This document shows, one piece after another, positions 1 to 11,798 of a stretch of DNA of 64,000 nt. Source of the stretch: Bryoerythrophyllum caledonicum (lineage: Eukaryota > Streptophyta > Bryopsida > Pottiales > Pottiaceae). Under the pieces are notes generated by a model, which ran no database searches, was not told the DNA's origin, and saw nothing but the letters and a program-made list of their open reading frames with translations. Every line of letters begins with the position of its first letter. Position 1 is the stretch's first letter. A program made the translations under genes and the position numbers. The DNA lies in the NCBI GenBank assembly GCA_963971425.1, contig OZ020525.1:11662187-11726186 (forward strand). Reading direction: 5' to 3'.

Positions 1-389
1 GCCATGTGTCGGGGTCCGTGGAGGTACATATTGGGCATGTAATGGATGGGAATCTTTCAATACCAAAGAAGAGTTGTTTTCGGGCGTTTCCCATGTATTG
101 TCCGGTACGGAATTTGATAAGGCATGTAATTTGCAAGTCGGTGATAATGGGATTTTTCCAAAAGTTTGTTGATAGTTCATTGTCTATATTGTTGTTACTA
201 GTCCATTTTTCTATGTTAGGAAAGTTTTCTGAGATTGTGTCAAGGTTGTTATATAGGTCTTGTTTTTTGAGATATTTATTGAGGAATCTAACCGGTCCTT
301 TATTGGGCGTGTCTTCTTTGGAGGGCCAGTCTTCTTTTTGGAAGTAGTATGGGGTCGTGTGGGCGTGTTCGTGTGGATCTTTGGCATTT

Positions 390-720
390 TTGTGTAATTT
401 TTCACGTCCCTCTTTTGCAAGTTTGTCCGCTTGTTCATTTCCGGCAATATTGGCATGTGCTCGAACTTTATGGAGTGTTGTGATTTGTCTTCGTTTTAAT
501 ATCAGTTGGACCATTGATTTTAGTATGATTTGGTCGGGGTGGCTATTGTGAAGGGTAGGATGTGTTATTTGGGTATTTAATAGATATAGTGCGTTAATGC
601 AGTCTGTAAAAATGTGTACTGGTTCATTATTGTATTTGTTTGTGACAATTTTGAGTGTTTTGTGGATGGCCATGAGTTCAGCTCTGAGGATATTTTGTAG
701 CCCGTGTAGCCTTTTGGCTA
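390..720 (-). pseudogene. LINE ORF2 RNase H domain
   Basis: The minus strand reads AELMAIHKTLKI (about 690-655), FTDCINALYLL (about 620-585) and KVRAHANIAGNEQADKLAKEG-like sequence (about 465-405). These carry the Glu of the second helix, the central TD and the C-terminal HANxxGNExAD motif of type I RNase H. The domain removes RNA from the RNA/DNA hybrid. The same block is readable in the right-hand copy near 63,450-63,760, which supports the call. Confidence 0.85.
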
Positions 721-759
721 ATTGGATTTCTTTCGTAGGGTTATAGATTCCATAACCGG

Positions 760-3399
760 CTTTTTCTCTGTGCCAGTTACCTGGGCTAATTTATTCTGGT
801 GGTTTGAAGGAGCCATGGGTGTAGTAGCTATGTGCGGGGTCAAATTTTGGTGAGGTGGTGGTTTGGTAGTGCGGTAGTGGTAGGGATTTTAAGCGGTAGT
901 TGAGTGTATTATTGTTGTATTTTAGTTTTGACCATTTTTTGTTTTTGTTGACGGATGTTTGTATTGGTGTCGATGGGGCTATCTTTGTGTATAGCCAATG
1001 TATGTTTAGAGTTTTGGCTATGGAGGTAAGTTCTACCATTTGTGCTTGGGTGCCAAGAGTTTGATTTTGGTGGTGGACACATATTATTTGTAGTGTGGAT
1101 GGTTCTATCCGAGGTTTTTTTAGTTCAAGGGGGATAGTGGGCTATTCGTATGGTATTGAATCTGCTTCAAATATGGCAATGATATGGAAGTCTCGGAATT
1201 GATTTAATTGTTGATTAAAGTTTTGGTACCAATTTCTGTCTGGGGTGATGATGAGTGTAGATGTGTGATTTGGGTCATTTTTGGCTGCAAGGCGTCCCCA
1301 GTGTAGTGTTTGTTGTGTTTCTTCTTTGTTGTGGAGGTGTGCTATACCATTACCGATCCATTTGTGGTCAAAGGCTTTACCTTGAGAGCCAAATATTTTA
1401 TCCCTTTCAAATGGGGAGAAGAATTTTTTTAGTTTGGTGGAGCATGTGACAGGGGAGGAAAAGTATGATTGTTCAAGAAGAAGAAGAACGCCGGTCCCCG
1501 AAGGGGGACGGCGTGAATAAAGTGTCTGTTCATTCCACCACCAAGTCCATGCCCACCGGGCATGGGTTGGTAGGATCAAGATGATTGTTCAATGTTAAAG
1601 GATGATATAAGTGAGTCTAGTATGGGGGTAGGTATTGTGTATTGTGCATTTTTGAGGGGATTGTTTTTCGGGATTCGATATTTGTATCTTTGGTATAAAC
1701 AAATTGATTCGGTTTCAAATGATTGGATGATTGGTTCAATGTTTGTGGGTGTTTGTAATTTTGTATTGTATTGGTTCCATAGCCATTGGAGTCTAGTAGT
1801 GGTAATGGTTTGTAAGTGTCGGCCATTATCTTCATATAGGTGTGCTAGGTTGTTGTTTATTTTTATTGTGTTTGAGGTAATGAGGATGTCATTTTCGGGG
1901 TTACATTCTGTGGTATATATGTTTAGGAGTGGGATAATTATTGGTGGAGTTACGGATCTTGTATCTTGGATTTGTTCTTGGGGGTGGTGGGTTTGAATGA
2001 TTTCGAAGTAGATTTTATTTTGGGTTCTTTGATAGTATTGTTTTAATATTTCAATGTTGTGGATGGAGGTATTATGGTCATGTCGTGGGAAAAGGCTCTT
2101 TTGAGGGAGCCACTTGTTAAATGTTGTATGGTTGTGTTGCCATTGGCATAAATATTTGGTGTATGTGTTTTGTATGTTGTTGTAGTCTATGTGTTGTATA
2201 CGTTTATGGTGTATTATTTTATTAAAGGGATATAATGTGGGGTTTTTGTGGATGTATGGTGGGGGCCGGGGGTGATGACGTGTAGTCGGGTTAGGGGAGT
2301 GGGCTTGTTGGGAGATGTTTCTCCGGGAGATGTTGTTGTTGGGAGTGATGAATTGATCTTTGAGTCTATGGGAGTATGGGTGTGTGAGGCAGGGGGTATT
2401 GCATGTTGTTAGACATATTGGTCGGCAGAAGAATTGTTTGGCAATCTTTAGGGCGCATTTAATTAGTTTGGAGGGGATGAAGTGGTAGATTTTGAAGTCC
2501 TCATTATTCATAATGTGTGTGCCATTGGGGAGAGTAATTTGTTTTAAGTCGAAAATATTTTTTGAGAGGAGTTTGTGTAGTAGTTTGTTGGAATGTTGGG
2601 GATTGAGTGTGTTTTGGTTTTGTGTTTCTTCGCGCCATGATATTTCTAATGGTATGGGATCTATGAGATGTTTGGGGGTTTGCTTTTGAGGTGTATTTTT
2701 GCTATATGTTTTAAAAGGTAGAGTGTACAAGTTATTGGTGACCTTATGCAATCTGTATTTTTAATTCTTGGAATGTTTTCGGCTCCCCCATGTTGAGCTA
2801 AGACATATTTAGTTAGTCCCGTGTATATTTTCCCTAATCGTCCTTTATCATTTAGAGCATTTTGTAGTTGTTCACCTATGCATCTTAGATAAGCATTTTT
2901 AAGGGAGAAGGCTTCCAGGCCAAATAAATTCTTTGGGAGTTGGGTTATTGTATTTGACATGCATTTTGGCATGCCACAAATAGTTTTTTGTATAGCTATA
3001 ATTTTTTTATCTATTTTTTTTATGGCTGGCATAGAGTAAGGTACAACGTAGAAGCTATATTCAACTCCCGGTCGTAGTACAATGTCAATCATTTTTATTT
3101 TTTGTTTCATAGTAGCCGGGCATGTTGACAGTTCTTTGCATTGCTTAATGAGTTTTGTTGTTGTGCTGTGAATTTGGATCTTCCATTTTAGTGATGGGAC
3201 TAGGTTTGTCCCTAGGTAAGTGTATGGTTTGTTTTGGTGTAGTATTGGGATTGGTTGGTTTCAGAAATTAATGTTGGAGGCTTGCATTATTGCTTTGAAT
3301 GTGGTAGGGTTTATTTTGGATTTATTTGGGCATCCAGTAGCAGCACATTTTGGAACTCCTACTTCCATACCAATCCATTTGCAGTATCTGTCTGTTTTG
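760..3399 (-). pseudogene. LINE ORF2 connection / C-terminal region
   Basis: This is the long region between reverse transcriptase and RNase H. Open pieces at 3110-2661, 2751-1576 and 1579-1142 hold patches that recur in the right-hand copy: KQKIKM near 3110, FYVVPYSM shortly after, and SPVTxS near 1440. The conservation between copies shows it was coding. I recognise no enzyme domain here. A short SINE-like sequence interrupts it at 1477-1580; the right-hand copy lacks that insertion. Confidence 0.6.
1477..1580 (-). mobile_element. SINE-like 104-bp insertion with 12-bp target duplication
   Basis: ATGATTGTTCAA occurs at 1465-1476 and again at 1581-1592, with 104 bp between. The corresponding place in the right-hand LINE copy (about 62,690-62,705) has no insert, so this is a clean insertion. 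Read on the minus strand, the insert ends in a (TTC)n tail, as retroposed short elements do. It contains two strong hairpins: a stem of about 10 bp with one bulge (plus strand 1489-1513) and a perfect CATGCCC/GGGCATG stem (1548-1564). I see no convincing tRNA A/B boxes, so the parent RNA is unknown. Confidence 0.65.
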
Positions 3400-4190
3400 T
3401 CGATTTGGGTTTCTAGTGATTATATTTTGTTGGTTATGGTCGCGAGGTCGTCGGCGTATGCGGCCGAGTTTTATGGTGATTTGCGAGGTACCAAAACTAT
3501 ATCCGTTTTTACCTCTTTCGAGCCATCTGAGTAATGGTTCTAGGAATATGATAAATAGGTAAGGACTGAGGGTGTCTCCTTGTATAGTTCCTCTTTGTAT
3601 GGGGATGGATTTGGTTTTGTCGAAGTACTCGCCAATGTATTGTGTAGTAGATTGCGAGTAAATGTTCCCAACTAGCACGGTTGCATCTTCTGGGTAGCCA
3701 AGATCTGTCATTATTGCCAATAGTCTAGCGTGATCAATAGAACCAAAGGCATTCTTGAAGTCAATATAAAGGATATATATATCTTGGTTTGTAAATCTAG
3801 CATCTTCTAAAGCGGCTATTATGGTTTGTATTTGTCTGGATGTACTTCTTTCTGCTCGAAATCCTTCTTGGCTATCGTGTAGGATTTACAATTTTTCCCT
3901 ATATGAAGATAAAATATTTGTGAGTGTGCTGGTGTATAGTTTGTAGATTGTCTTAGCTAGTGCTATTGGTCTGTGGTTGGATAGTATGGAGGGGTCTCCT
4001 TTTTTGTAAAGTAATATTGTTGAGCTTGTTTTCGAGGAGTTCGGTATTTGTTTTTGTTTGTGATAGTGAGAGAAAGATAGAAATAATAATTTATGAAATC
4101 TAGGTGGCATGTTTTTAAGTATAGAGTTTGGTACTCAATCTGGCCCTCGAGCTTTGTTGTTACCAAGGTTTTGGAGGCATGTGTCATATG
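3400..4190 (-). pseudogene. LINE ORF2 reverse transcriptase
   Basis: Reverse-transcriptase motifs follow each other on the minus strand. NLGNNKARGPD (about 4167-4135) is the fingers motif. A KKGDPSILSNHRPIAL block lies near 4040-3960. Palm motif A, YIDFKNAFGSIDH, lies at about 3770-3731, and RGTIQGDTLSPYLF near 3585-3540. The catalytic YADD is at 3458-3447. YADD is in a different frame from the preceding motifs, so a frameshift lies just before it; additional stops are present. The motif order and the KKGD and QGD signatures are those of non-LTR reverse transcriptases. Confidence 0.85.
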
Positions 4191-5089
4191 TGGTTGTATT
4201 AAAATATGTATATAGTGGGATTTCGGGGTGTCCCCTTTTATCTAAGGTATAGCCATCTAGGTCATGCCATGGGTATTGGCATACTGCACATATGGATTTA
4301 GTTGGATGTTGTGGTTGGTAATTACATGTTGGCACTGTAGGTCTATTATTTTTTATTTGTTGGTTGAATATTTCGTTCGCGATATCATTTGGGCTAGTTA
4401 GAATGTTATTGTATTGGTCTATGATACAATCTAGAGGAGGAGATTTGGTATGTTTGAAGATTTTTCTATATTTTTTTTTGGGGAGGTTTCATATAGTTGT
4501 CTGTACTTAGAGATGGTTTTTTTGATATTATCTTTGGCGTATTTTGTAGTGACATTTCGGGCTTGTTTATTGGCATTTTTTGCTATCTTTGCAATGTCAT
4601 TAATCCATGTATCATGTGGAAGGTTTTGGGAGGGTGGGGTAGGAATTTGGGTGTGTTGTCGGTTTAGTAGTTCATTACATATGGGGTGGTCTTGCCATTG
4701 AGGGTTGTTTTTTACAATTCTGATAGTTTTTCGTATTATATGGTATGTATCTAGGTGTTGTTTCCATATTTTTGCAAGTGTTTGGGATAGATACCCGCCT
4801 TGTTGTGTAGTACGGTTGGTCATTTCTGGTATTGGCTGTGCTTTACATGTATATTCAAGTGTTTTAGAGATATTTTTGGTGACTGTGTCTTATGGGGGGA
4901 TGCTTCATGCCATAGGGATTGAGAAAGTTGGTTGTTGTTCTCAAGAGTGCTTATGAGGTAGTCAATTTGTGTGGAGTTTTCTTCGAAGAATTTTGTGTCA
5001 AATTTCTCTAAGTTGTCTTTTGGGATGGGGTTAAGTATTCGTATGGTGGCATTGTCTGGGGTTATGGGGATGCAGCTAATTACTGTGTT

Positions 5090-5865
5090 GTTTGGGATGT
5101 GGAGATGTACTGGTGCGTGATCAGAGTTGAGGCTCATGTCTGTATTAGTTGTTGAGGTGTATTGTGTATTATTATTTGTTTTTATGTAAAATCCGTCTAT
5201 TAGACTGCAATCACCATAGTTATATCCACCTTGTCGGAAGTAGTGTGTATCGGTGTTTATGTAAGTGAGGTTCAAGCTTTCTGTGAAGAGGCGCCATTGA
5301 AAGTCCGTGTTTTGGGGGGGAGTGTTATGGTTTCCATTCTGTCGCCCAATTAGTGCTATGTCTCTGTTGAAGTCACCAACAATGGCGCCATTGAAATGTT
5401 GTTGTTGACTTGTAATGTGATAGTGTTTTGTATGTCTATTATGTATCTAGTGTCTTCAAGATGAGATGGCATATACATGTGAAGGATTAGCCATGGTTAA
5501 AGTGGTTGATTGGTGATTTTGATTATTTGGAGGTAGGGTGATATGTGCATAGGGGTAGGGATTTTTTTAATGTTGCCTGGAAAGGCGGTTTTTTTGTGGA
5601 TTAATGTGAGGAGGCCTCCCCGGCTTGGTGTGTATGGTCTATGTAGTTGAATACTTCTTGTTAGTGTATGTGTGTTACTAAAAATGAGTTTATAATCTTT
5701 GAAAATGTTTTGTATGTATTTTGTGGATTTTGTGGCGGATATTTTTGTTTCTTGTATGGCGATAATGGTTGGTGGGGTGCTTGTGTGTGTGATTAGGTTT
5801 TGTAAGCTGGGGAGCGCAGTATTTAGAGATGCGGCGTTTCAAGTAATGATGTAAGTATTGTTGTT
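5090..5865 (-). pseudogene. LINE ORF2 endonuclease (EEP/APE type)
   Basis: Reading the minus strand from about 5865 gives an N-terminal strand resembling xITWNAASL, with the Trp codon now TGA. It continues with an IIAIQETKI motif holding the metal-binding Glu. At the C-terminal end, 5275-4820, comes SLIDGFYI followed by SLNSDHAPVHLHI. The SDH motif is the catalytic Asp-His of AP-endonuclease-like enzymes that nick the target DNA for target-primed reverse transcription. The middle part contains further stops. It sits between the 2A-like motif and the reverse transcriptase, the usual LINE order. Confidence 0.75.
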
Positions 5866-6490
5866 GTCTAAGTTTCTATTTTGTGTTTGCGGAGGGAGGT
5901 TAGGGGGTGGGGGAGGTGGATGTGTATATGCTGGAATTGGGTCTAAATATTTTAAAGAATTGTTTATTAGAGTGTCTGGGAGGTCAGGGAATTTTTGTTT
6001 TACTACGTCATGTGTGGGGGTGGGTTTTGTGTGTGGATAAAGTCGTATAATATGTTGTGTATAGATGTCCCGCTATTTATTATGTTTTGGTTTTCTTCTA
6101 GGAAAGTTGTATACAGGTGTGGAGAGTCAATGTGTCTTTCGGGTGGATTTTGTAAGTCGGAAAGGGTATTTAATAGTGTGTTGGTCCATTGAGTAATATT
6201 TGGATTTAGTGGGTCTAGAAGGCGGTTACACTCATTTATGTTTGGATGTATAGTGTTTACTAGGGCATATAGGATGTGTGATGGGGGGTGGGAGTTTTGT
6301 TGTTGGATGTATCGGGCTATGTGTGGGTATGTAGTATTTTGTAAATGGTGTCGAGTGTGTGTGTTTTTTAGGAGAGGTGAAAATGTTTGTGTCTATATTC
6401 CGGATGTAGTTTGATGGAGTTTGGTATGAAGTATATTCTGGCGTTTTTCTTGTGTGTTGTGGGATGTCTTTTTAGTACGTTTGGCATGGG

Positions 6491-7319
6491 TCAAGGGTTG
6501 GTTTCAATGTCTCCACATAGTAATATTAATTTTTTGTGGTGTGCAAGGTTTTTAGTGATGTGTTTTTTATTTATTGGATAATGTGTGTATTTTTGGTGTT
6601 TGGTTTTATTACATTTATTTTTCATATTTGTATTTTTTCTTATGTTTATAGTAATTTTATTATTATTATTTTTGTGTTTGATATTTTTCCATGTTGGTGT
6701 TGTTGTTATTTTACCATGTGTTTTCCTTATAAATTTTTGTTTTTTTATTGGTTTTGTTGTATATATGAACTTTGCTTGTGTTGTTTTTGTGTACGTGTCT
6801 TTGTGAACATACGTGTATGTTTGTGTGTATGTAGGTGTTGTATTCATTAGTGTAGATATGTGTTTTTGTGCGTGTGTATTTTGTGTTTGTGTTTGTATGT
6901 GTTGGTGTGTGTTTTTTTGTAAGGGATGGTGATTTTGATGAGTTTGTGTGTTTTTATGTTTGTATGTATGGTGTGATGCTTTTGGAGTGTAGGTGCGTGT
7001 TGAGGATTATATTGTATTGTGAGGTTTTTGTTTTTTGTTCTTTGGATATGTATGTATCTCGAGGATGTATGTATGTATTTTTGGTGGTAGTGTTTGTATA
7101 GAGTACGGTACGCAATATTTCCTTTGAATTTTTTGAAATAATTTTTGTATTTGATATAGTACCTCGTACATTTTTTGATTTTTGTGTATTTGTGCCTGTA
7201 TTTTACTATGTGTCTAAGTACTAGTATTCTGAGAAGTGTATTGTAGTCTATACTATACCAAGTATTGTACCTATGGGGTAGAGTGTGGTAACTAATGATT
7301 ACCGTGTAGTCTTGTATCC
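6491..7319 (-). other. A/C-rich linker of the LINE ending in a 2A-like motif
   Basis: Between ORF1 and the endonuclease the sense strand is a low-complexity A/C/T run encoding mainly Thr, Lys, Ile, Tyr and His. Two open stretches here (7323-6847 and 6847-6491) are in different frames and look like composition artefacts, not conserved protein. The last ten codons before 6491 read LLCGDIETNP. The next codon is TGA, followed by a Pro codon. D-(V/I)-E-x-N-P-G-P is the consensus of 2A translational-recoding peptides, which are known in some LINEs at the junction upstream of the endonuclease. The stop therefore stands exactly where the invariant Gly should be. Confidence 0.6.
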
Positions 7320-8975
7320 TCACATGTTTGATGGGTCTTTGTCTTCAAGTGATAGGTTCTTCTTCCCCGTGATGACGGACATGCTCTTGAGTACTCCAAG
7401 CAAAGCATCTTGAAGGTTTTCTATCTCACCTTTGAGTTCTTTGTGCATTTTATCGGTATACTCTTGTATTTCCTTCCTAATCTTCTTGTTGTTGGTCTCT
7501 AGGAGCTCCACCATGTCTTTCTTGGTGATGGTCTCATTCTTGTCTTGCAAGGTATAGGTGGAGATGGTGTTGACAATTTCGGTGTTGACAATTTCGATGT
7601 TGATGTCATCAAAGCCAAAGCCCTTCACTTCTTCCTCGGTGGGTCGATTGATGTCTTCCAAGCTCGTTCTATGAGGTGCAAAATCTACATAGTTGCCATT
7701 CATAACAAAGGTTTTGTGTACAAATGTTCTATACACAATGGGGTTAGCGCATAACACATTAGCATTTCCATTGTGCCAATTTCTATCTTCTTCGTGGAAC
7801 CAAATGTTTCTTACGTTAGTTCCTTCCATAATTTTATAGATTTCATGTGAGGTATTCATAACATCAAGATGAATAGGGAGAAGAGAGAGGATTAGGGTTA
7901 GGGTAAGGGCTTCTTTCCTTGCTTTGGTTTCTACCACCCCGTTGCCTCCCTTGTTGTCTTGTACTTGTTTTGCTTGTACCACCTCTTCTCGAATGGTAAA
8001 GTGATGTGCGAGCATTTTCTTCATTTGTAGTGGTGTTGTAGCAATGATGAATGCGTGTGCATCACCATGGCCTTTTTGAACACCGGAGATCTCGAGTTTG
8101 TGTCCTTGGTGGAAGCTACTCTCAAGGATTTCCTTAAAGAGGGCTTGGGCTGAAAAACCCATCAAATTATCACTTTTGACCTTCACGGAGAGGTTAGCAC
8201 TTTTTGCAATCCCAAGGTAGGTCTTGCATATTTTTTCAACTACAAGCTCATCATCAATATCAAGGATAAATGGCCTAATGCCCTTCAAAAGTAATAGACC
8301 ATCATATTCGGGTTTGAGTAAATGCATTTTGATACTTCTACTCCATACTCCTTTCTTCCCTCATTTTTTGATGCTCAAACATTGAATTACTAGTGGGTCT
8401 ACTATGCTCTTTCCATGTACTATGTCCATTTTATTGAGCCTTTCAAGGACCATCTTTTTAACAATATCATGTATAAGAGGGATTTTAGGAAGTTCAAAGT
8501 GAATTGCAACGTGGTCATCAAGGGATAGGCCGGAATTCTCATTAATCTTGATGTCATATGGGATTTGGGTTAGATTAAAATGTTGTCCCTCAATTCCTTT
8601 TATTGCCATGGGATATAGTGTTTGTGGAACCCTAGGAAACGCAATTCTTGCAACACTTACCTCTTCCGCTTCTTCCTTGCACATACCTCTTGTCATCATG
8701 TCCTTCACATTCTTGCCGCTATAGAGTTCCTCCTCTCCTTCTTCCACCACTAAGGCCTCCATAGCTTGGAAGCCCAACCAGAATTTAAATTTGGTAAGTT
8801 CGGGAGTTTGAGTGTACTTACCTTTTTCGGATGGGGAAGCTCTGCTCTTCTTGCTTGTGCTTGTGGTTTCTTCACCTTTCCTTGCTGCCTTTAAATTATG
8901 GGCCCTAGCTAGACTCTCCTCCGATGATTCCACCTCCATCTCTATGTCAAGATTTTGCTTGAGATATCCTGCCAT
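7320..8975 (-). pseudogene. LINE ORF1 protein with one in-frame stop
   Basis: Two open stretches, 8975-8361 (204 codons) and 8327-7320 (335 codons), lie in the same frame. They are separated only by a TGA at 8361-8363 and 11 further codons, so they were probably one protein of about 550 residues. The N-terminal part is charged and Ser/Lys-rich (residues about 15-60), suiting an RNA-binding or nuclear tail. The C-terminal 60-70 residues are Glu/Lys-rich with heptad-like spacing and probably form a coiled coil, as in many LINE ORF1 proteins that trimerise. I see no clear RRM or CCHC knuckle. The assignment rests mainly on position directly upstream of the ORF2 modules in the same orientation. 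The ATG at 8975-8973 is the first Met of the frame. Confidence 0.6.
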
Positions 8976-10420
8976 GGTGGATTTGAAGCTTACCTGGTTA
9001 CTGGAGTGATGTGAAGTGAGCTAGAGTGGAACTTGTCGTTGGGTTGGAGGGTCGCAGGTTTGCGACCCTGCTGTTGGGTCGGGGGTCGCTACTTGGGTCA
9101 AAGGGCCAGGACGTAGAGCCTGGAGAGGTTGTTGACATTCTGGGAGGTCGCAAGTCGTCATGTTGCCGGTCGTTGGGGTTTTTGGGAGGTTGCAGGGCCA
9201 GTTCTCTAATTGCTGGACAGTAGGTCGTTACGGTTTCGGGAAGGTCTCAGGCCGTTGAGGATTCGGGGGGGGGGTCGTGGGTTGTTGAGGACATTTGAGG
9301 TTTCGGGAGGCCTGAAGAAGACCTTCTACTCCGCTGGGTCGTGAATCGATTGTGTGCTGCGTTGGGTTGAGGCAGATATAGTTGCGCTGCTTGCTGGCTC
9401 TAAGTGGGTGCAGCGCTGGGGTCGCTGGTGTTTGTTGATGGGCGTTGGTCTTGATTTTGCTGTGGGCGCTTGGTCGCTAATGTTTGTTGAGGGCGTTGGT
9501 CGCTTGTTTGCCGGGATTCGTCGGGTTGGGGTCTCTGGTGTTGGTTTTTGCCTGGTTGCAGATTTCTATTCGCGCGCCTGGCTCCTTCGTGCGTCATACT
9601 TATTGTGCGCCTGCTCCTTCACGCCTTGCGGGATCTGGTTTGCAGGATCCTTGCGCCTTGCAGGATCTGGGGAGGCCTCGACTCTGGGCTTGGGTCGTTG
9701 GGGTTTACAAGGAGGCTGGGAGTCTGAGTCGCGGTGTTGTGTTCTAGTGAGGGTCGTGAGGGTCTGTCTCGGAGGCCTGGGGAGTCCGGGTCGCTGGGGA
9801 TTACAAGGAGTTTGTAGGTCTAGGTCTCGATGGTGTGTTCTAGTCTTGTGAGGTTTACAGGGAGTTTGTCTATAGGGAGTCTATCTGGGTCGCTGGGTTT
9901 TTTGGAGGGTTTTGTCTGGATCTATCCTAGTCACAGGGATTTTCAGGGGGAGGGGGATTGTTTCAGATTTTGGGGAGAGGAGGACTGCGGAGGTTTTCGG
10001 GGAGGAGGGGGCTATAGATGGTGGGTGGATTTTTAGAGGGCGAGGAGCTGGAGCTAGAGAGGAAGGGAAGAGAGGGGGAGGGGGAGAAGGAGGGGGAGGG
10101 AAAGGAGAGATTGGAGAGGGAGGGGAGGGTGATGGTCGTGGGGGAGAGGGGGGTCTTGTTGCACGAGGGAAGGAGCTGTGGAGATGTAGGAAGAGAGTTG
10201 TGAGAAAATTCAAAGGTGTTGTTAGTATACGTACCTGGAAGTTTTTGTGCTCGTAATGTGCTGGTTGTTGTGTTGTTGTTGCTTGACTGCGGAGAGAGTT
10301 GGTGCGGGTCTGTTGACTGTTGCGTTGTTGTCTTATACGCCCTAGCTCTTGTGTCTTTGGTTTTGATGCTTTTGATACTGATGATGTGTTTGCCTACTGC
10401 CGCTGCGTAGGATGTTATGT
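8976..10420. other. Purine/G-rich block upstream of LINE ORF1
   Basis: This stretch is G-rich on the plus strand, hence C-rich in the LINE sense, and probably includes the LINE 5' untranslated region. Between 9,030 and 9,900 the words GGTCGC and GGATCTGG recur irregularly. 10,030-10,160 is an almost pure polypurine run that could form triplex or quadruplex structures. The open frames here come from base composition and resemble nothing I know. The 5' end of the LINE is not visible. Confidence 0.4.
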
Positions 10421-10430
10421 AGGTTGGTCC

Positions 10431-11798
10431 AGATCTGGAAATTTTGGCCAACGCTTGTGCGTACGGTCTGGATCTGGTAGAACTGATTTGTTTCGATGGT
10501 TGCGCAGATTTGGCGACGTGCGTGATGTGCTCCTTGGCGCCTTGGGAGTTGCTAATACTCTACTTCTTCTGAGGACAACTCTGATGTTGCTGCACCTGAA
10601 CCACTTAATAAAACATATTGATGTGTGTACACGATTGCATACTGTGTTAACAAAATCTAATACCAATAACAAATATTTGCAAGAGATGGGAGGGTGAGAG
10701 GTAGCCTGTGATGGTGAATTGGATCTGCGTTGCAGCAGTGCTGGGTGATGACTTCACGCTATCTTGAACCTTGAGTTTCTGGGTTGGGAAGGGGAGACTT
10801 GATGGGGAGGTTTATAGATCAAATCCCGGTACTCCAGATCTAGGATAGGTCGTTTTTTCTATGAGCTAAGTGATTGCAGATCTGGCCCCAATACTAAGTT
10901 CTCCGCTTCACAGCAGACTTGTACAGATCTGCACCTGCTTAGAGCATCTTCAAACTCCCCTCTTTAGATCTCGTGTTGAGCCACCCAACTCATCTACTTT
11001 GCATCTCAAATCTCAGCATACCACCTCAGATCCACTCACTATGAGGGCTCACAATAGGGCCAGCCAACTCCTATCTCTCATAGCTTGTAGCTCACAAGCT
11101 AAGTCCCCCACCTCCCCTCACCAAGAAATATGGAGCTCACACACTAGTCATTCAAACTACAAGACACACTTTTCTCCGCATGGTAGACACAATATAATCA
11201 AAAACCAATTACGAAGAACCAAGGACCAACCACAACCAAAGGGCTCAGTTCAAATAAATTATCTCTAAAGTTGGATGTGTCTTTTGAGAAGGTTTTAAGG
11301 AGGATCATATCATTCCGGGGGAGGTTGGTTATTTTCAAGTTTTCCTTTGTGTAGGAGTATGGACATCGCATGTTGGATAGCAGTAGGGTTGATTTTTGTG
11401 AATGTCTTTTTAATTTGATTAATGGAGATATTGAATGTTTTTCAAGACTTTTCATCGAGGGGATATGGGTAGTGGCTCTAGCAAGAAGTTGTAGATCAAT
11501 CGCTAAGTAAGGAGATCCGAGATTTGTGGTGAGGGGAGAGGTGGGACTTAGCTCCTCGGGAGAGACTACAAGCATTGAGAAGTGGCTGAACTCGGTTGGA
11601 GCCCTTGTATGTCTTAGATCTAGGAGGGAGGTTTTTCTAAAGAGCAGTCTGTTGTTGGAATAGGTTCAAACGTCAAGATCTGGAAGGTGCAAGCTACTGA
11701 ACGAGAGCGTGGAGTCAAGATCTATGTAGAAGATCTACTTTGTGTTGGTATATAGATCTTGCTCACCGCATCACTCACAACTTTATTTGACCAGATCT
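10431..11798. repeat. Cluster of eleven AGATCT palindromes
   Basis: AGATCT begins at 10431, 10836, 10878, 10925, 10966, 11616, 11676, 11718, 11731, 11754 and 11793. Random sequence of this length would hold fewer than one. Many are embedded in CCAGATCTGG or TAGATCTAG-like longer palindromes. No convincing gene lies in this stretch. It could be the promoter/5' region of an element, with the palindrome as a protein-binding site. Confidence 0.6.

Larger units (their letters stand above)
1..8975 (-). mobile_element. LINE (non-LTR retrotransposon), copy 1, incomplete at the window edge
   Basis: On the minus strand, in order, one reads an ORF1 protein (8975-7320), an A/C-rich linker, a 2A-like motif (about 6523-6494), an exonuclease/endonuclease/phosphatase-type endonuclease (about 5850-5090), reverse transcriptase (about 4170-3400), a long C-terminal connection region and RNase H (about 720-390). 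A CPIC motif at the very edge suggests a terminal zinc knuckle. This order is that of LINEs with APE endonuclease and RNase H. The sense strand is rich in A and C and poor in G, so the plus strand looks T/G-rich. Several in-frame stops and at least one frameshift (just before YADD) show that the copy is dead. A related copy runs on the plus strand at the right window edge. The 3' end lies outside the window. A 104-bp SINE-like insert sits at 1477-1580. Confidence 0.9.

Noticed and set aside
1477-1580. Hammerhead ribozyme or retrozyme in the short insert
   Set aside because: The hammerhead core words CTGATGA and GAAA are absent in both orientations, although hairpins are present.
6491-7323. 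Thr/Lys/His/Tyr-rich open frames in the LINE linker
   Set aside because: Frames differ, composition is extreme and the opposite strand is equally open; only the terminal 2A-like motif looks conserved in kind.
9354-10256. Open frames of up to 165 codons on the plus strand
   Set aside because: They sit in G-rich, repetitive sequence, have skewed Gly/Arg/Ser composition and match no family; base composition explains them.
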